A DNA stretch of 64,000 nt, from the NCBI GenBank assembly GCA_019753175.1, contig JAIELK010000007.1, forward strand, positions 30,906-94,905, in the 5' to 3' direction. The translations under genes and the position numbers were made by a program. The notes beneath the pieces are model-generated. The model had not been told where the DNA came from, did no database searches, and saw only the letters and a list, made by a program, of their open reading frames with translations. Below are positions 34,761-43,848 of this stretch, in pieces (the stretch's first letter is position 1; the number at the start of each line of letters is the position of its first letter). This DNA is from Hyphomonadaceae bacterium. GTDB lineage: Bacteria > Pseudomonadota > Alphaproteobacteria > Caulobacterales > Aquidulcibacteraceae.

Positions 34761-35036
34761 TTAGTCGTTCGCACCCTTGCTCAAATTGCATGGACCACAG
34801 AGTAGCTGAAGATTCGTCCAGGTCGAGAGGCCACCCTTTGAGTAGGCGACGATGTGATCGCAGTGCAGCCTTCGCAGTTCCGATGGCCGACGAGCGACGA
34901 ATTCGCATCGTGCACATCGAACTCCGGCGATCTCCTCGCTGAACAGCGCGCGAACTGCAGCATCACGCCATCCGGCCGGGAACGTGCGCGCTTGCGGTTC
35001 AATGTCTTCGATCTCAATGGGCTTATCGCCCATCAC
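34761..35036 (-). CDS. HNH endonuclease
   Basis: This 91-residue protein is a minimal HNH nuclease: a zinc pair CARCEF, then LRRLHCDHIVAYSKGGLSTW, the Asn in WTNLQLLC and the second Cys pair LCGPCN. It would cut DNA at a His-metal site. The ATG at 35036 overlaps the stop of the DUF262 gene by 4 nt (ATGA), so the two proteins are made together. In GmrSD-type systems DUF262 and an HNH (DUF1524) domain are often fused; here they are separate genes and the HNH is of the short, general type. Confidence 0.85.
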   Translation of the reverse strand: MMGDKPIEIEDIEPQARTFPAGWRDAAVRALFSEEIAGVRCARCEFVARRPSELRRLHCDHIVAYSKGGLSTWTNLQLLCGPCNLSKGAND

Positions 35037-36262
35037 GCGAACTTCTCAGCTATCTTTGCGGCGGCCTCCATTTGCGCGCGATAGCCTTTCACGCCGTCCC
35101 AACGACCTTTGCTTTGAGGCCATACTATGCCGAGCGACGTGCTCGGATCAGTGGGGCGTCTTATGAATTCAATCGGCCTTGCCCATTTCGCCGCATTCCA
35201 GGATTTTGTGTCGATGCCGACTCTATATGCGGCACCGATAATTGACGCGGCCGTACGATATTTGCGTACGTCGAGACTTGAGCCGAATGTACCAAGGCAC
35301 CGGATCCAGTCTGCAAAATGAGGGAAGAACTTTTCCTTCATTTCTTCGAACGTGATCAAAACCGGCGGGACAGGAGTCGCGCTGTCTTTTGCGTGATCCT
35401 GTGCTTGCGACTGTGCGCAATACACGTCCATCGCACCGTCGATTTCTCTGTTGAACGTAACACCGAGCTTTCTCACGGTGTCGGCGTTCTGCAAAATCGC
35501 GCTTAGTTCTGTGTGATGAGCGGACATCAACGCCCACAAGAACATCTCTGAGGCGGTCTGTCCTCGCGCCAGGTCCTTTTCGTCCCACAAATCGTTCCAG
35601 GCCAGCAGTTCTTGGGCTTTCCAAGGGAACTGCAAACCGAACGCGGTGTTGGCTTTTTCAATAAAGCGCTTTGCCGCTTCTCTGGAAGTGTCATAGATTC
35701 CTGCTAGACGAATGAATGTCACGGTGGGCGAATTCTCACCATAGTACGCGAGGCGAATATCCTGACCGCTCAGAGGTGTTCCGCCCTGATTGATCCGCCG
35801 AAACACCTCGAGACGCATGTCGCGAAGGTCACGAAGTTTAATAATTGCCAAGCGATATTTATCGAATGCCTGCCGGTACACCGGGGGGAGTTCGTCGTAC
35901 GTCTTTCCCGCGTAATGAACGCTGTTCGGAGAGATGTAAGGCGCGTCGTTACTGTCCACGAGTTGAAATTTTCGATCGAAGAAGCTCTTCAAAGTGGTGA
36001 GCCGTTGTTGTCCATCGATCACCTGGTTGCGCTCAATTCCCTTCTCGTCAACCTCGACCTCAAAGAAGAACGCTGGGATAGATAGATTGTTGATGACCGA
36101 CTCGATGAGCAGTGACTTAGTTGTCTCATCCCATTGATCGCTATCGCGCTGATAATCTGGGATCAGTATCGTGCCCTCGGCAAAGTCCTTGAGCACCGAA
36201 TCTACGCGCGATGATTCAGCAGTGCTGGATTCTGAGATAAGTGGTTTGGCGTCGTCTGTCAT
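35033..36262 (-). CDS. DUF262 (GmrS/ParB-like) family protein
   Basis: This is a 409-residue DUF262 protein. The N-terminal ParB/Srx-like NTPase domain has IPDYQRDSDQWD, the hallmark DGQQRLTTL (about residues 83-91) and FRRINQGGTPLSGQDIR. The C-terminal half is helical and variable. DUF262 proteins are the nucleotide-sensing part of type IV restriction systems such as GmrSD and BrxU. It is translationally coupled to an HNH nuclease gene and begins 53 nt after the rpoD stop on the same strand. Lower GC than the neighbours suggests acquisition. Confidence 0.88.
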   Translation of the reverse strand: MTDDAKPLISESSTAESSRVDSVLKDFAEGTILIPDYQRDSDQWDETTKSLLIESVINNLSIPAFFFEVEVDEKGIERNQVIDGQQRLTTLKSFFDRKFQLVDSNDAPYISPNSVHYAGKTYDELPPVYRQAFDKYRLAIIKLRDLRDMRLEVFRRINQGGTPLSGQDIRLAYYGENSPTVTFIRLAGIYDTSREAAKRFIEKANTAFGLQFPWKAQELLAWNDLWDEKDLARGQTASEMFLWALMSAHHTELSAILQNADTVRKLGVTFNREIDGAMDVYCAQSQAQDHAKDSATPVPPVLITFEEMKEKFFPHFADWIRCLGTFGSSLDVRKYRTAASIIGAAYRVGIDTKSWNAAKWARPIEFIRRPTDPSTSLGIVWPQSKGRWDGVKGYRAQMEAAAKIAEKFA

Positions 36263-36315
36263 TGAACCCTCGGGGACTCGATGGTCTGGGTCGCTGGACT
36301 ATGTTCGTGCGGCCC

Positions 36316-38313
36316 TCAATTGTCCAAAAAGCTCCGCAGTTTCCGCGACCGGCTCGGATGCTTCAGCTTCCGCAGGGCCTTCGCCTCGATCTGTCTGATC
36401 CGTTCGCGGGTCACGGAGAATTGCTGGCCCACTTCTTCCAAAGTGTGGTCGGTGTTCATGCCGATGCCGAAGCGCATGCGCAGTACGCGTTCTTCGCGCG
36501 GGGTGAGCGAGGCGAGCACCCGCGTGGTGGTTTCGCGCAGGTTCGATTGGATCGCGGCGTCAACGGGAAGGATCGCGGACTTGTCCTCAATGAAGTCGCC
36601 GAGGTGTGAATCTTCCTCATCGCCGATCGGGGTTTCGAGCGAGATCGGCTCCTTGGCGATCTTCATCACCTTGCGAACCTTCTCCAAAGGCAGGCCGAGC
36701 TTTTCGGCGAGCTCTTCCGGCGTCGGTTCGCGGCCGATCTCGTGCAACATCTGGCGCGAGGTGCGCACCAGCTTGTTGATGGTCTCGATCATGTGCACGG
36801 GAATACGGATCGTGCGCGCCTGATCGGCGATCGAGCGCGTGATCGCCTGCCTGATCCACCACGTCGCATAGGTGCTGAATTTGTACCCGCGGCGATACTC
36901 GAACTTATCGACCGCCTTCATCAAACCAATGTTGCCTTCCTGGATCAGATCCAGGAATTGCAGGCCGCGATTGGTGTACTTCTTGGCGATGGAGATGACG
37001 AGGCGGAGGTTCGCCTCGACCATTTCCTTCTTCGCTTGCCGGGCTTCGCGCTCGCCCTTCTGCACGGCGTGGACGATGCGGCGATATTCGTCGATCGGCA
37101 CGCCGGTTTCCTGCGCCAGCGTGCCGATTTCGTTGCGGATCGCGGCGATATCGTCGGCCTCGGCGGCGACAAACTTGGACCAAGCCTTCGACTTGACCGC
37201 GACCTTTTCCGTCCATTTCGGATCGAGTTCGCTGCCTTGGTAGGATTCGAGGAAGTGCAGCCGCGGCACGCCATTGGCTTCGGCGAGGCGCATGAGCCTG
37301 CCTTCGAGCTGAATGAGCTTGCGATTGATGGCGTAGAGCTGCTCGACCAGGCTCTCGATCCGTGCATTGTTAAGCTTTAGCTTCTTCAGCTGCTCGATGA
37401 TGGCGTTTTCGGCGTTGTCGTAGGATTCTTTCTGCGCGCCGGGGAGCGACTTGCCCTTCAGGCGTAGATCGATGCGCTTGTCCTGCAGCTTGCGGAATTG
37501 GCCGAACGCGTCGGCGATGGCGTCGAGCGTCGCCATTACGCCTTCCTTCAGCTCGGCTTCCATCGCCGACATCGAGATCGCCGCCTCGTCATCGAATTCG
37601 CTGTCGCTGTCGGCTTCCGCCGCCGCCTCGCCGGGGTCTTTTTCCGGTTCGTCAGTCGCCGGCGCGGCGGCCGGCTTTTCGCCTGGAGCAGGGGGCACCA
37701 CCAAGCCGTCGGCGTTCACGCCGGGCGCCGATTGCGGCACGATGCCCATCTCGGCGCCGTAGGTGGCTTCGAGGTCGATGATGTCGCGCAGCAGGATCTT
37801 CTGCTCACGCAGCTCCTGGCGCCACACCATGATCGCTTCGAAGGTGAGCGGGCTTTCGCACAGTCCGCGGATCATGGCGTCGCGGCCGGCCTCGATGCGC
37901 TTGGCGATGGCGATTTCGCCTTCGCGCGAGAGCAATTCCACGCTGCCCATCTCGCGCAGATACATGCGCACCGGATCGTCGGTGCGGTCGGCGTCTTCGC
38001 GGGTGTTGGTGACGGGGGGCTTCGCCTCGTCGCGGACGGTGACCGCCTTCTGGTCTTCCTCGGCGGCCTCGCCTTCCTCTTCGCTGTCGACGACGTTGAT
38101 GCCCATGCCGTTGAGCTCGGCCATCACGTTCTCGATCGCCTCGGAATCGAACTCCTCCGACGGCAGCACCTTGTTCAGCTCTTCGTGGGTGACGAAGCCG
38201 CGCGCCTTGGCCGCCTTGATCATCTTCTTTACCGCCGCGTCGGTAAGATCGAGGATCGGCCCATCCGGGGCTTCCTTTTCTTCCGTCACGACTGCTTCTT
38301 CGGTCTTGCTCAT
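36316..38313 (-). CDS. rpoD: Primary sigma factor RpoD (sigma-70)
   Basis: This 665-residue housekeeping sigma factor has region 1.1 (residues ~20-75), region 1.2 ([11 protein letters not shown]), a non-conserved acidic insert, region 2 ([35 protein letters not shown]), region 3, and region 4 with the helix-turn-helix [20 protein letters not shown]. It guides RNA polymerase to most promoters. It lies directly downstream of dnaG (18 nt), the conserved dnaG-rpoD order. The DUF262-HNH pair follows it on the same strand. Confidence 0.97.
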   Translation of the reverse strand: MSKTEEAVVTEEKEAPDGPILDLTDAAVKKMIKAAKARGFVTHEELNKVLPSEEFDSEAIENVMAELNGMGINVVDSEEEGEAAEEDQKAVTVRDEAKPPVTNTREDADRTDDPVRMYLREMGSVELLSREGEIAIAKRIEAGRDAMIRGLCESPLTFEAIMVWRQELREQKILLRDIIDLEATYGAEMGIVPQSAPGVNADGLVVPPAPGEKPAAAPATDEPEKDPGEAAAEADSDSEFDDEAAISMSAMEAELKEGVMATLDAIADAFGQFRKLQDKRIDLRLKGKSLPGAQKESYDNAENAIIEQLKKLKLNNARIESLVEQLYAINRKLIQLEGRLMRLAEANGVPRLHFLESYQGSELDPKWTEKVAVKSKAWSKFVAAEADDIAAIRNEIGTLAQETGVPIDEYRRIVHAVQKGEREARQAKKEMVEANLRLVISIAKKYTNRGLQFLDLIQEGNIGLMKAVDKFEYRRGYKFSTYATWWIRQAITRSIADQARTIRIPVHMIETINKLVRTSRQMLHEIGREPTPEELAEKLGLPLEKVRKVMKIAKEPISLETPIGDEEDSHLGDFIEDKSAILPVDAAIQSNLRETTTRVLASLTPREERVLRMRFGIGMNTDHTLEEVGQQFSVTRERIRQIEAKALRKLKHPSRSRKLRSFLDN

Positions 38314-38331
38314 CGAACTTTGCTCTTCCGT

Positions 38332-40221
38332 TTAGGAAATAGGCGCTTGTGCCGGTCGCAGTAGCCCATCCGGCCCCGCTGCTGCGTTTTCTTCCAATCT
38401 CGTTTCACGCGCCCGCGCTTCGATCTGGCGGACCTCCCGGCTGAGCGCCTGGTAGCGGGCGAACGCCCGGTCGTCGCCTTCGGCGGCGGCGGCGTGCAAC
38501 TCCCCCAGTTCCTCCCTGATCGCCGGCAGCACGACCTCCCGCGTCGCGAGCGCCAGCCACTCGGCCTCCACAGCGGCATCTTCCGCCGGCTTGCTCTTCG
38601 GCCAACGCGAAACGCGCGCCGCAGCGCGTTCTAACCCTAGCCCGGTCAGATGGTGGCTCAGCGCCGCCCGGTCAATGGGGACGCTCAGGCCCGGCTCTTC
38701 CGCCAGCTGCAGAAGCGCGGCCCGGATCGCGGCCAGGTCCTGGTCAGCAATATCGAGGCGCTCGATCCAGTCCGAAAACCGGGCCAAAATCCCTGGAAAA
38801 TCGGCGGCGGCGCGCAAAAAGTCTTCCGCCGCCGGACGCGGCCTTTGGGCGGCGTCGATGGCCTTGAGTTCCTTGGTGGCGCCGGGCGGCGGCTTGCGCT
38901 GACCCGGGGTCCACGGCTGGAACGGCGGCCGCTCCGCCCGAAGCGCCGCATTGGCCCGGCTCATCAGCTCACTGAAATAGGCGCGGCGCGTGTCGGCGTC
39001 GGCGATCCGGTTGGCCGCGTCCTTGAGGGCGGCCTGAAAGGCCGCGCGCGCCTCGGGCGTGGCGAGACCGTGGCGGCGCTTTTCGCGCTCGAACAGCATG
39101 TCCGACGCCGGCGTCGCGGCCGCGACCAAAGCCGCGAGCGCCTCGGCGCCGGCGCGACGATAGATGTCGTCAGGATCCTCACCCGCAGGCGCATGCGCAA
39201 AGCGCACGGTGCGCCCCGGTCCCACCTGCGGCAGCGCCAAGTCGAGCGCGCGATCGGCGGCGCGCTGGCCGGCGGCGTCGCCGTCGAAGCACAGCACCGG
39301 GTCGCCGCCGGCGCGCCACAGCAATTGCAATTGCTCTTCGGTCAATGCGGTGCCGCATGGCGCGACCGCGGCGATGCCCGCGCGTTCGAAGGCGATCACG
39401 TCGAGATAGCCTTCGCCGACGACCAGTCCGCCCGCCTTGGTTTTCGCCAGCAATTCGCGCGCTTGCTTCAAGCGATACAGTACGCGGCTCTTCGAATAGA
39501 GCGCCGTTTCCGGCGAGTTGATGTACTTTGCTTTCGCATCCTTCGCGAGGGCGCGGCCGCCGAAACCGATGATTTTGCCGCTCGTATCGGTGATTTCGAA
39601 GGTGATGCGTCCGCGGAACGTGTCGATGGCGCGCTTGCCGTCCTCGCCCTCGCGCGCGATGCCGGCGGCGACGATTTCTTCGAGCCCGAAGCCTTCGGCC
39701 TTCAGCTTGTCGATGGCCCAGGTCCAGTCATCGGGCGCGAGGCCGATGCCGAACCGCTCCCACACATCGGGGCCGAGTCCGCGTCCTTGCAGGTACTTGC
39801 GCGCGTCAGCGCCGCCGCTTGAGCGAAGCGCATGTGCGTAGAGCGCTGCCGTGCGCGCGACGATGGCGATGAGACGTTTGCGGCGATCGGTTTCGCCGCG
39901 ATCTTCCTGCTCCTCGCGCGGCAGCGGCACGGCGGCGATCTCGGCGATCCGCTCCACCGCTTCAGGAAAGGAAACGCCTTCGAGCTTCATCGCCAGCGTG
40001 AAGATGTCGCCTTTCTCGCCGCAACCGAAGCAATTGAAGATGCCCTTGTTGTCGAGGACGTGAAACGACGCGCTCTTCTCCTGGTGAAACGGGCAGCAGG
40101 CCCAATAGTCGCCGGCGCTGGGACGCGTCTTCTGCTTGTTCCAAGCCAAGCGTCGGCCGGCATAGTGCGCGATCGACGCACGGTCGCGGATCTGGCGCAG
40201 GAGGGACTCGGAAAAGCGCAT
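38332..40221 (-). CDS. dnaG: DNA primase
   Basis: This 629-residue primase makes RNA primers at the replication fork. The N-terminal CHC2 zinc-binding domain has Cys43, His46, Cys64 and Cys67. A TOPRIM core follows (GLVVGEGYLDVIAFERAGI, then VLCFDGDAAGQRAADRA with the acidic metal ligands). The C-terminal DnaB-interacting helicase-binding domain covers the last ~150 residues. I start at 40221 (MRFSESLL), where the family starts. An open frame upstream to 40353 has no similarity in character. Confidence 0.96.
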   Translation of the reverse strand: MRFSESLLRQIRDRASIAHYAGRRLAWNKQKTRPSAGDYWACCPFHQEKSASFHVLDNKGIFNCFGCGEKGDIFTLAMKLEGVSFPEAVERIAEIAAVPLPREEQEDRGETDRRKRLIAIVARTAALYAHALRSSGGADARKYLQGRGLGPDVWERFGIGLAPDDWTWAIDKLKAEGFGLEEIVAAGIAREGEDGKRAIDTFRGRITFEITDTSGKIIGFGGRALAKDAKAKYINSPETALYSKSRVLYRLKQARELLAKTKAGGLVVGEGYLDVIAFERAGIAAVAPCGTALTEEQLQLLWRAGGDPVLCFDGDAAGQRAADRALDLALPQVGPGRTVRFAHAPAGEDPDDIYRRAGAEALAALVAAATPASDMLFEREKRRHGLATPEARAAFQAALKDAANRIADADTRRAYFSELMSRANAALRAERPPFQPWTPGQRKPPPGATKELKAIDAAQRPRPAAEDFLRAAADFPGILARFSDWIERLDIADQDLAAIRAALLQLAEEPGLSVPIDRAALSHHLTGLGLERAAARVSRWPKSKPAEDAAVEAEWLALATREVVLPAIREELGELHAAAAEGDDRAFARYQALSREVRQIEARARETRLEENAAAGPDGLLRPAQAPIS

Positions 40222-40352
40222 GGCGGAAGCGCTCAACTCTAATGTGATTCGACTTGCGCCCCGTCCGGCGCGACTAACGACCTGTAATCGCCGCAATTTC
40301 GCCGGTCCGGGCCGGCACAATCGTCGGTCGAGGGATCCAAGGGGAAGCGACA

Positions 40353-41087
40353 ATGAATACGATCAAGGCCGCCGCCGCCGCCGCCATGCTGGCCGCCGCT
40401 GCAGCGACACCAGCCGCCGCTCAACAGCACGCCGGCCACGAAGGACATGCCGCGCACGCCATCGAAGGCGCCATGCTCACCATCTCGGCCGAGGGTCGCG
40501 TCGAGAGCGCGCCCGACATGGCGACCATTTCGCTTGGCGTCATGACCGAAGGCCAAACTGCGGCGGCGGCGCTCGCCGAGAACTCCCGGCGCATGACCGC
40601 CTTGACGCAGGCGCTGCGCCGCGCCGGCATCGCCGAGCGCGACATCCAGACGACCAACGTCTCGGTCAATCCGCAATACGCCTATGTCGAGAACCAGCCG
40701 CCGCGGCTAACTGGCTACCAGGCCAACAACCAAGTTTCCGCGCGGGTGCGCAATCTCGACACCGTCGGCCGGGTCATCGACGCCGCCGTCAATGCGGGCG
40801 GCAACACCGTCAATGGCATCTCGTTCAGCCATGCCGACCCTGATGCGCAGTTGGACGCCGCGCGCCGCGAGGCGGCGCAAAATGCGCGCCGCCGCGCTGA
40901 TCTTTACGCACAGGCCTTCGGCATGCGCGTGCATCGCGTGATCGCAATCAACGAAGGCGGCGGTTACACCCCGCCCATCCCGATGCCTTACATGGCCCGC
41001 ATGGAAGCTGCCGCCCCGCCGCCGCCAATCGCGCCGGGCGAGGTAACCACCAGCGTCAATGTCAACGTAACATACGAATTGCGCTGA
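40353..41087 (+). CDS. SIMPL domain protein (DUF541), paralog 1
   Basis: This 244-residue exported protein has a signal ending PAAAQ and a His-rich spacer (QHAGHEGHAAH, residues 25-35) that might bind metal. A SIMPL/DUF541 domain follows: ISAEGRVESAPDMATISLGV, AERDIQTTNVSV and the C-terminal PGEVTTSVNVNVTYEL. SIMPL proteins are periplasmic; the Brucella BP26 member forms large hollow oligomers. The window codes for two more paralogs (49810-50505, 56094-56855). A rho-independent terminator follows 27 nt after the stop. Confidence 0.92.
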   Translation: MNTIKAAAAAAMLAAAAATPAAAQQHAGHEGHAAHAIEGAMLTISAEGRVESAPDMATISLGVMTEGQTAAAALAENSRRMTALTQALRRAGIAERDIQTTNVSVNPQYAYVENQPPRLTGYQANNQVSARVRNLDTVGRVIDAAVNAGGNTVNGISFSHADPDAQLDAARREAAQNARRRADLYAQAFGMRVHRVIAINEGGGYTPPIPMPYMARMEAAAPPPPIAPGEVTTSVNVNVTYELR

Positions 41088-41114
41088 TCTCAGCCCTGAT
41101 CGGAAAGCACTGAA

Positions 41115-41141
41115 GCGTGCGGCTTGGCCGCACGCTTTTTT
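41115..41141 (+). terminator. Rho-independent terminator
   Basis: A 9-bp stem GCGTGCGGC/GCCGCACGC with a TTG loop is followed directly by TTTTTT. It lies 27 nt after the SIMPL gene stop and is the clearest intrinsic terminator in the window. Confidence 0.9.
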
Positions 41142-41411
41142 CTTGTGCAGGTGACGCTCAATGGAGCGTCATGTGTGTTTGTGCTGTTTTCGACGACATC
41201 GCGCTTGATTTGCGCACGCGCGCTGACCGCCGAGTCGACTGGGCGGCTAGCATCGTCTCGATTGTATGGGTGTCGAGCATGAACTTCTTGTCGTGATACG
41301 CAGCGCACACGTCATTCGCCGACAAAAGCAGTGCGTTCATCGCCTGCAACACAAACGAAACATCCAAGACAACAACACGCGGCATCCTCCTGATGTTCGA
41401 AGGAGGAAGTC
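41142..41411. other. Intergenic region without a supported gene
   Basis: A minus-strand frame of 75 codons (41158-41385) exists, but it has no ribosome-binding site at proper distance and no recognisable content, so I do not call it. GAAGGAGGAAG at about 41397-41407 is the ribosome-binding site of the UrcA gene. Nothing else is visible. Confidence 0.5.
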
Positions 41412-41762
41412 ATGCGTTATCGTGATACGCTCATTGTCGCCGCCGCTCTTTTGGCGACTCCCGTCATGGCCGGCGCCGCGTCAGCCGAGCCAAGGCAGCG
41501 CACGGTCGATTACAGCGACCTTGATCTCAGCGACGCTCGCGACGCAGCGACGCTGATCGAGAGACTGGACCGCGCCTCACGCGCGGTGTGCGGCGGCAAC
41601 CCACGTAACGACCCGAACTATCGTGCATCGCGGCACTTCGTCATCGAGGCGTTCGAGGAGTGTCGGGCATACGCAATGAGCCAAGCCATGGCGGAGTTTG
41701 AGTCGCCGGCAGTGCAGCACGCCTATGCGCAAAGCGGCTTGAATCGCGTTCGCGAAGGCTAG
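41412..41762 (+). CDS. UrcA family periplasmic protein
   Basis: This 116-residue secreted protein has a signal ending GAASA before EPRQR. It has the UrcA pattern: V.YSDLDLSDARDAATLIERL, then a Cys in RAVCGGN and a second Cys in EECRAYAM that probably form a disulfide, then an Ala-rich helix. UrcA proteins are typical of Caulobacterales and Sphingomonadales; their function is unknown. A GGAGGA ribosome-binding site precedes the ATG. The stop overlaps the convergent dehydrogenase gene by 4 nt. Confidence 0.85.
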   Translation: MRYRDTLIVAAALLATPVMAGAASAEPRQRTVDYSDLDLSDARDAATLIERLDRASRAVCGGNPRNDPNYRASRHFVIEAFEECRAYAMSQAMAEFESPAVQHAYAQSGLNRVREG

Positions 41763-42670
41763 CCGGCGTCGAGCGGCGAGATCAGCGGCGCGCCGGCAAA
41801 GAACGCGCGCAGATTGCCGAGCACGTTTTGGGAGCCGGCGTACAGCGCTTCGCGTGTGCCGCCTCCCAAATGCGGCGTAAGCGTGGTGTTGGGCACATCG
41901 GCCCAACGCGCGGGCGGGGTCGGCTCTTGCTGGAAGACGTCGAGCCCCGCCGCGCCGAGCGCGCCTGACTTCAGCGCCGCGATCAGCGCCTCCTCGTCGA
42001 CAACGCTGCCGCGCGAGACGTTGACGAGAATCCCTTGCGGTCCCAGCGCCTTGATTACATCGGCGCCGATCAGTCCGGCCTGGTCGCCGCGTGCGGCGAC
42101 GGCGAGCACGTCGGCCCATGCGGCAAGCGCAAGCAAATGCGGTTCGTAAGCGGGCGCGACGTCGGGCTTGGGACGGGGTCCATTCCAGCGGATTTCCATG
42201 CCAAACGCTTGCGCCCGATGCGCGATCGCTTTGCCGATAGCGCCCATGCCGACAATACCGAGCTTCATGCCGCGCAGCCGCCGTTGCGGCGGCACCGCGA
42301 GCGGGGGTGTCCAGCGGCCCTCGCGCAGGACGCGCTCTCCCTGGCTGAATAGGCGTGCGGTCGCAATGATGTGGCCCATGGCGACATCGGCGACGTCTTC
42401 GTGATTGATCTCGCGACCGTGAGTGACGGCGATGCCGCGCTTTCGCACGTAGTCAATGTCGATGCCGTCGACGCCCACGCCGAAGCAGATGATGCAGCCA
42501 AGCTCGGGCAGGGCGTCGATCATGGCGTTGGAGATGCCGACGTGGCCGATGGTGATGGCGGCGCGAATGTCCTTCCGCTCAGTCGGCCAATGCACGACAT
42601 CGTAATCGCCGAGCTGCAGCTCGAACAGGCCGAGCGGAGGATGAACGAGTACGGAAGACTTGGCGCTCAT
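41759..42670 (-). CDS. D-2-hydroxyacid dehydrogenase family protein
   Basis: This is a 303-residue NAD(P)-dependent D-isomer-specific 2-hydroxyacid dehydrogenase. The Rossmann motif is LGIVGMGAIGKAIAHRA. NVSRGSVVDEEAL carries the substrate Arg, and the catalytic Glu and His lie in QQEPTP and LTPHLGGGT. It could act on glyoxylate or hydroxypyruvate. It is the last of three closely spaced minus-strand genes (DLH hydrolase, VOC protein, dehydrogenase) with gaps of 3-11 nt, which suggests a common catabolic or detoxifying role. Confidence 0.92.
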   Translation of the reverse strand: MSAKSSVLVHPPLGLFELQLGDYDVVHWPTERKDIRAAITIGHVGISNAMIDALPELGCIICFGVGVDGIDIDYVRKRGIAVTHGREINHEDVADVAMGHIIATARLFSQGERVLREGRWTPPLAVPPQRRLRGMKLGIVGMGAIGKAIAHRAQAFGMEIRWNGPRPKPDVAPAYEPHLLALAAWADVLAVAARGDQAGLIGADVIKALGPQGILVNVSRGSVVDEEALIAALKSGALGAAGLDVFQQEPTPPARWADVPNTTLTPHLGGGTREALYAGSQNVLGNLRAFFAGAPLISPLDAG

Positions 42671-42673
42671 GAA

Positions 42674-43075
42674 TCACTCCGGCGTATGGCAGCAGGCTTC
42701 GATCTTGTTGCCGTCGGGATCGCGTACGAATGCGCCGTAATAGCTCGGATGATACTCGGTGCGCAGGCCGGGGCGGCCGTCTTCGGCGCCGCCGTGATCA
42801 AGCGCGGCGAGGAAGAAGGCGTCGACCGCCGCGCGGGCGCCGGCGTGAAAGGCGATGTGCACGCCATTGCCCATGCTGGCGGGCTGGCCATTGATCGGAA
42901 GTTGAATCCAGAAGGTCGGTTGGTTTGGCGTGTCGCCATAGCCGACACCAACCAAGCGGCCATGAATTTCGACTGGCATGATCGGCGTCATGCCAAGCGG
43001 GGCGAGCACGGCGTCGTAGAACGCCTTGGACCGTTTCATGCTGGTGACGCCGACAGAGACGTGATCGATGGCCAT
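42674..43075 (-). CDS. VOC family protein (glyoxalase/dioxygenase fold)
   Basis: This 133-residue protein has the two beta-alpha-beta-beta-beta modules of the vicinal-oxygen-chelate fold. The possible metal ligands are the His in IDHVSVGV, the His in GVHIAFHA, and the Glu in KIEACCH at the C-terminus. The ATG at 43075 gives the family N-terminus MAIDHVSVG; the open frame above it is not conserved in character. The substrate cannot be told. It lies 11 nt after the DLH gene and 3 nt before the dehydrogenase gene. Confidence 0.88.
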   Translation of the reverse strand: MAIDHVSVGVTSMKRSKAFYDAVLAPLGMTPIMPVEIHGRLVGVGYGDTPNQPTFWIQLPINGQPASMGNGVHIAFHAGARAAVDAFFLAALDHGGAEDGRPGLRTEYHPSYYGAFVRDPDGNKIEACCHTPE

Positions 43076-43086
43076 GTAGGTTTCTC

Positions 43087-43749
43087 CTATCGCCAGCGCG
43101 CAAACCAATCGAGTGTACGGCTCATCGCTAGCACGCGGGCGTCTGTGTTGAAGTCGTGGCTGCCGGCGCGGCAAAAGCCATGCCCGGCATCATAGAGATA
43201 GAGTGGGGAATCGGGAGCTGCAGAGCGCACACGCTCGATGTTGTCCGGCGGAATCGACGCATCGTGTGCGCCGTAATGCAGCATCACCGGCGCTTTCGGC
43301 TGGTGATCGAGCAGCTCGGCGATCAGACGACCGTAGAAACACGACGCGGCGCTAACGCCGCTGCATTGCGCTGCAGCCATCCAGGCGACCGCGCCTCCAT
43401 AGCAGAAACCCGCGACGTATGTCGGCTTTGGCAGCGCGTCGGTGGCGGCCTGCACATCGCCGACCACCTGGGGCCAGGGGCTCGCGGTGACGGCGGCGCG
43501 GCCTTTGTCGATCCCCGCAGCGTCGAGCCCCGCCAGGAAGCCTCGTTCAAGGCGATCGAAAAGGCTCGGCGCCAGGGCGTGGTAGCCGGCGTCGGCAAAG
43601 GCTGAGCACATATCGGCGATGTGGTCGGTGAGGCCGAAAATCTCCTGCGCGACGACGACGCCGCCGATCGGCGTGCGCGACGGCCTCGCCGACAACGCAT
43701 CGAGGCTGAACCGGTCGAACTGGCTGACGATGCTGAGGCGCTCAATCAT
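43087..43749 (-). CDS. Dienelactone hydrolase family protein
   Basis: This 220-residue alpha/beta hydrolase has a dienelactone-hydrolase-type nucleophile elbow GFCYGG, where Cys replaces the usual Ser. The triad is completed by Asp in YGAHDASI and His in DAGHGFC. VVVAQEIFGLTDHI near the N-terminus is typical of the family. It would hydrolyse dienelactones or similar small esters. It is the first of a three-gene minus-strand set with the VOC protein and the 2-hydroxyacid dehydrogenase. Confidence 0.9.
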   Translation of the reverse strand: MIERLSIVSQFDRFSLDALSARPSRTPIGGVVVAQEIFGLTDHIADMCSAFADAGYHALAPSLFDRLERGFLAGLDAAGIDKGRAAVTASPWPQVVGDVQAATDALPKPTYVAGFCYGGAVAWMAAAQCSGVSAASCFYGRLIAELLDHQPKAPVMLHYGAHDASIPPDNIERVRSAAPDSPLYLYDAGHGFCRAGSHDFNTDARVLAMSRTLDWFARWR

Positions 43750-43848
43750 GGCTGGGCTTCGTCGCACGCGAGGGGCCGCTCGTCGAGCGGCGCCGAGCTG
43801 ACCTGAATGTTACTGGCGGCGGCGCGATGATACCGGCAAGCTTCTCAC

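Noticed and set aside
34481..34942. 153-codon plus-strand frame
   Set aside because: Cys/Arg-rich shadow frame running across the antitoxin remnant and antisense to the HNH gene.
41158..41385. 75-codon minus-strand frame
   Set aside because: There is no properly spaced ribosome-binding site, no family and no context. Kept as intergenic.
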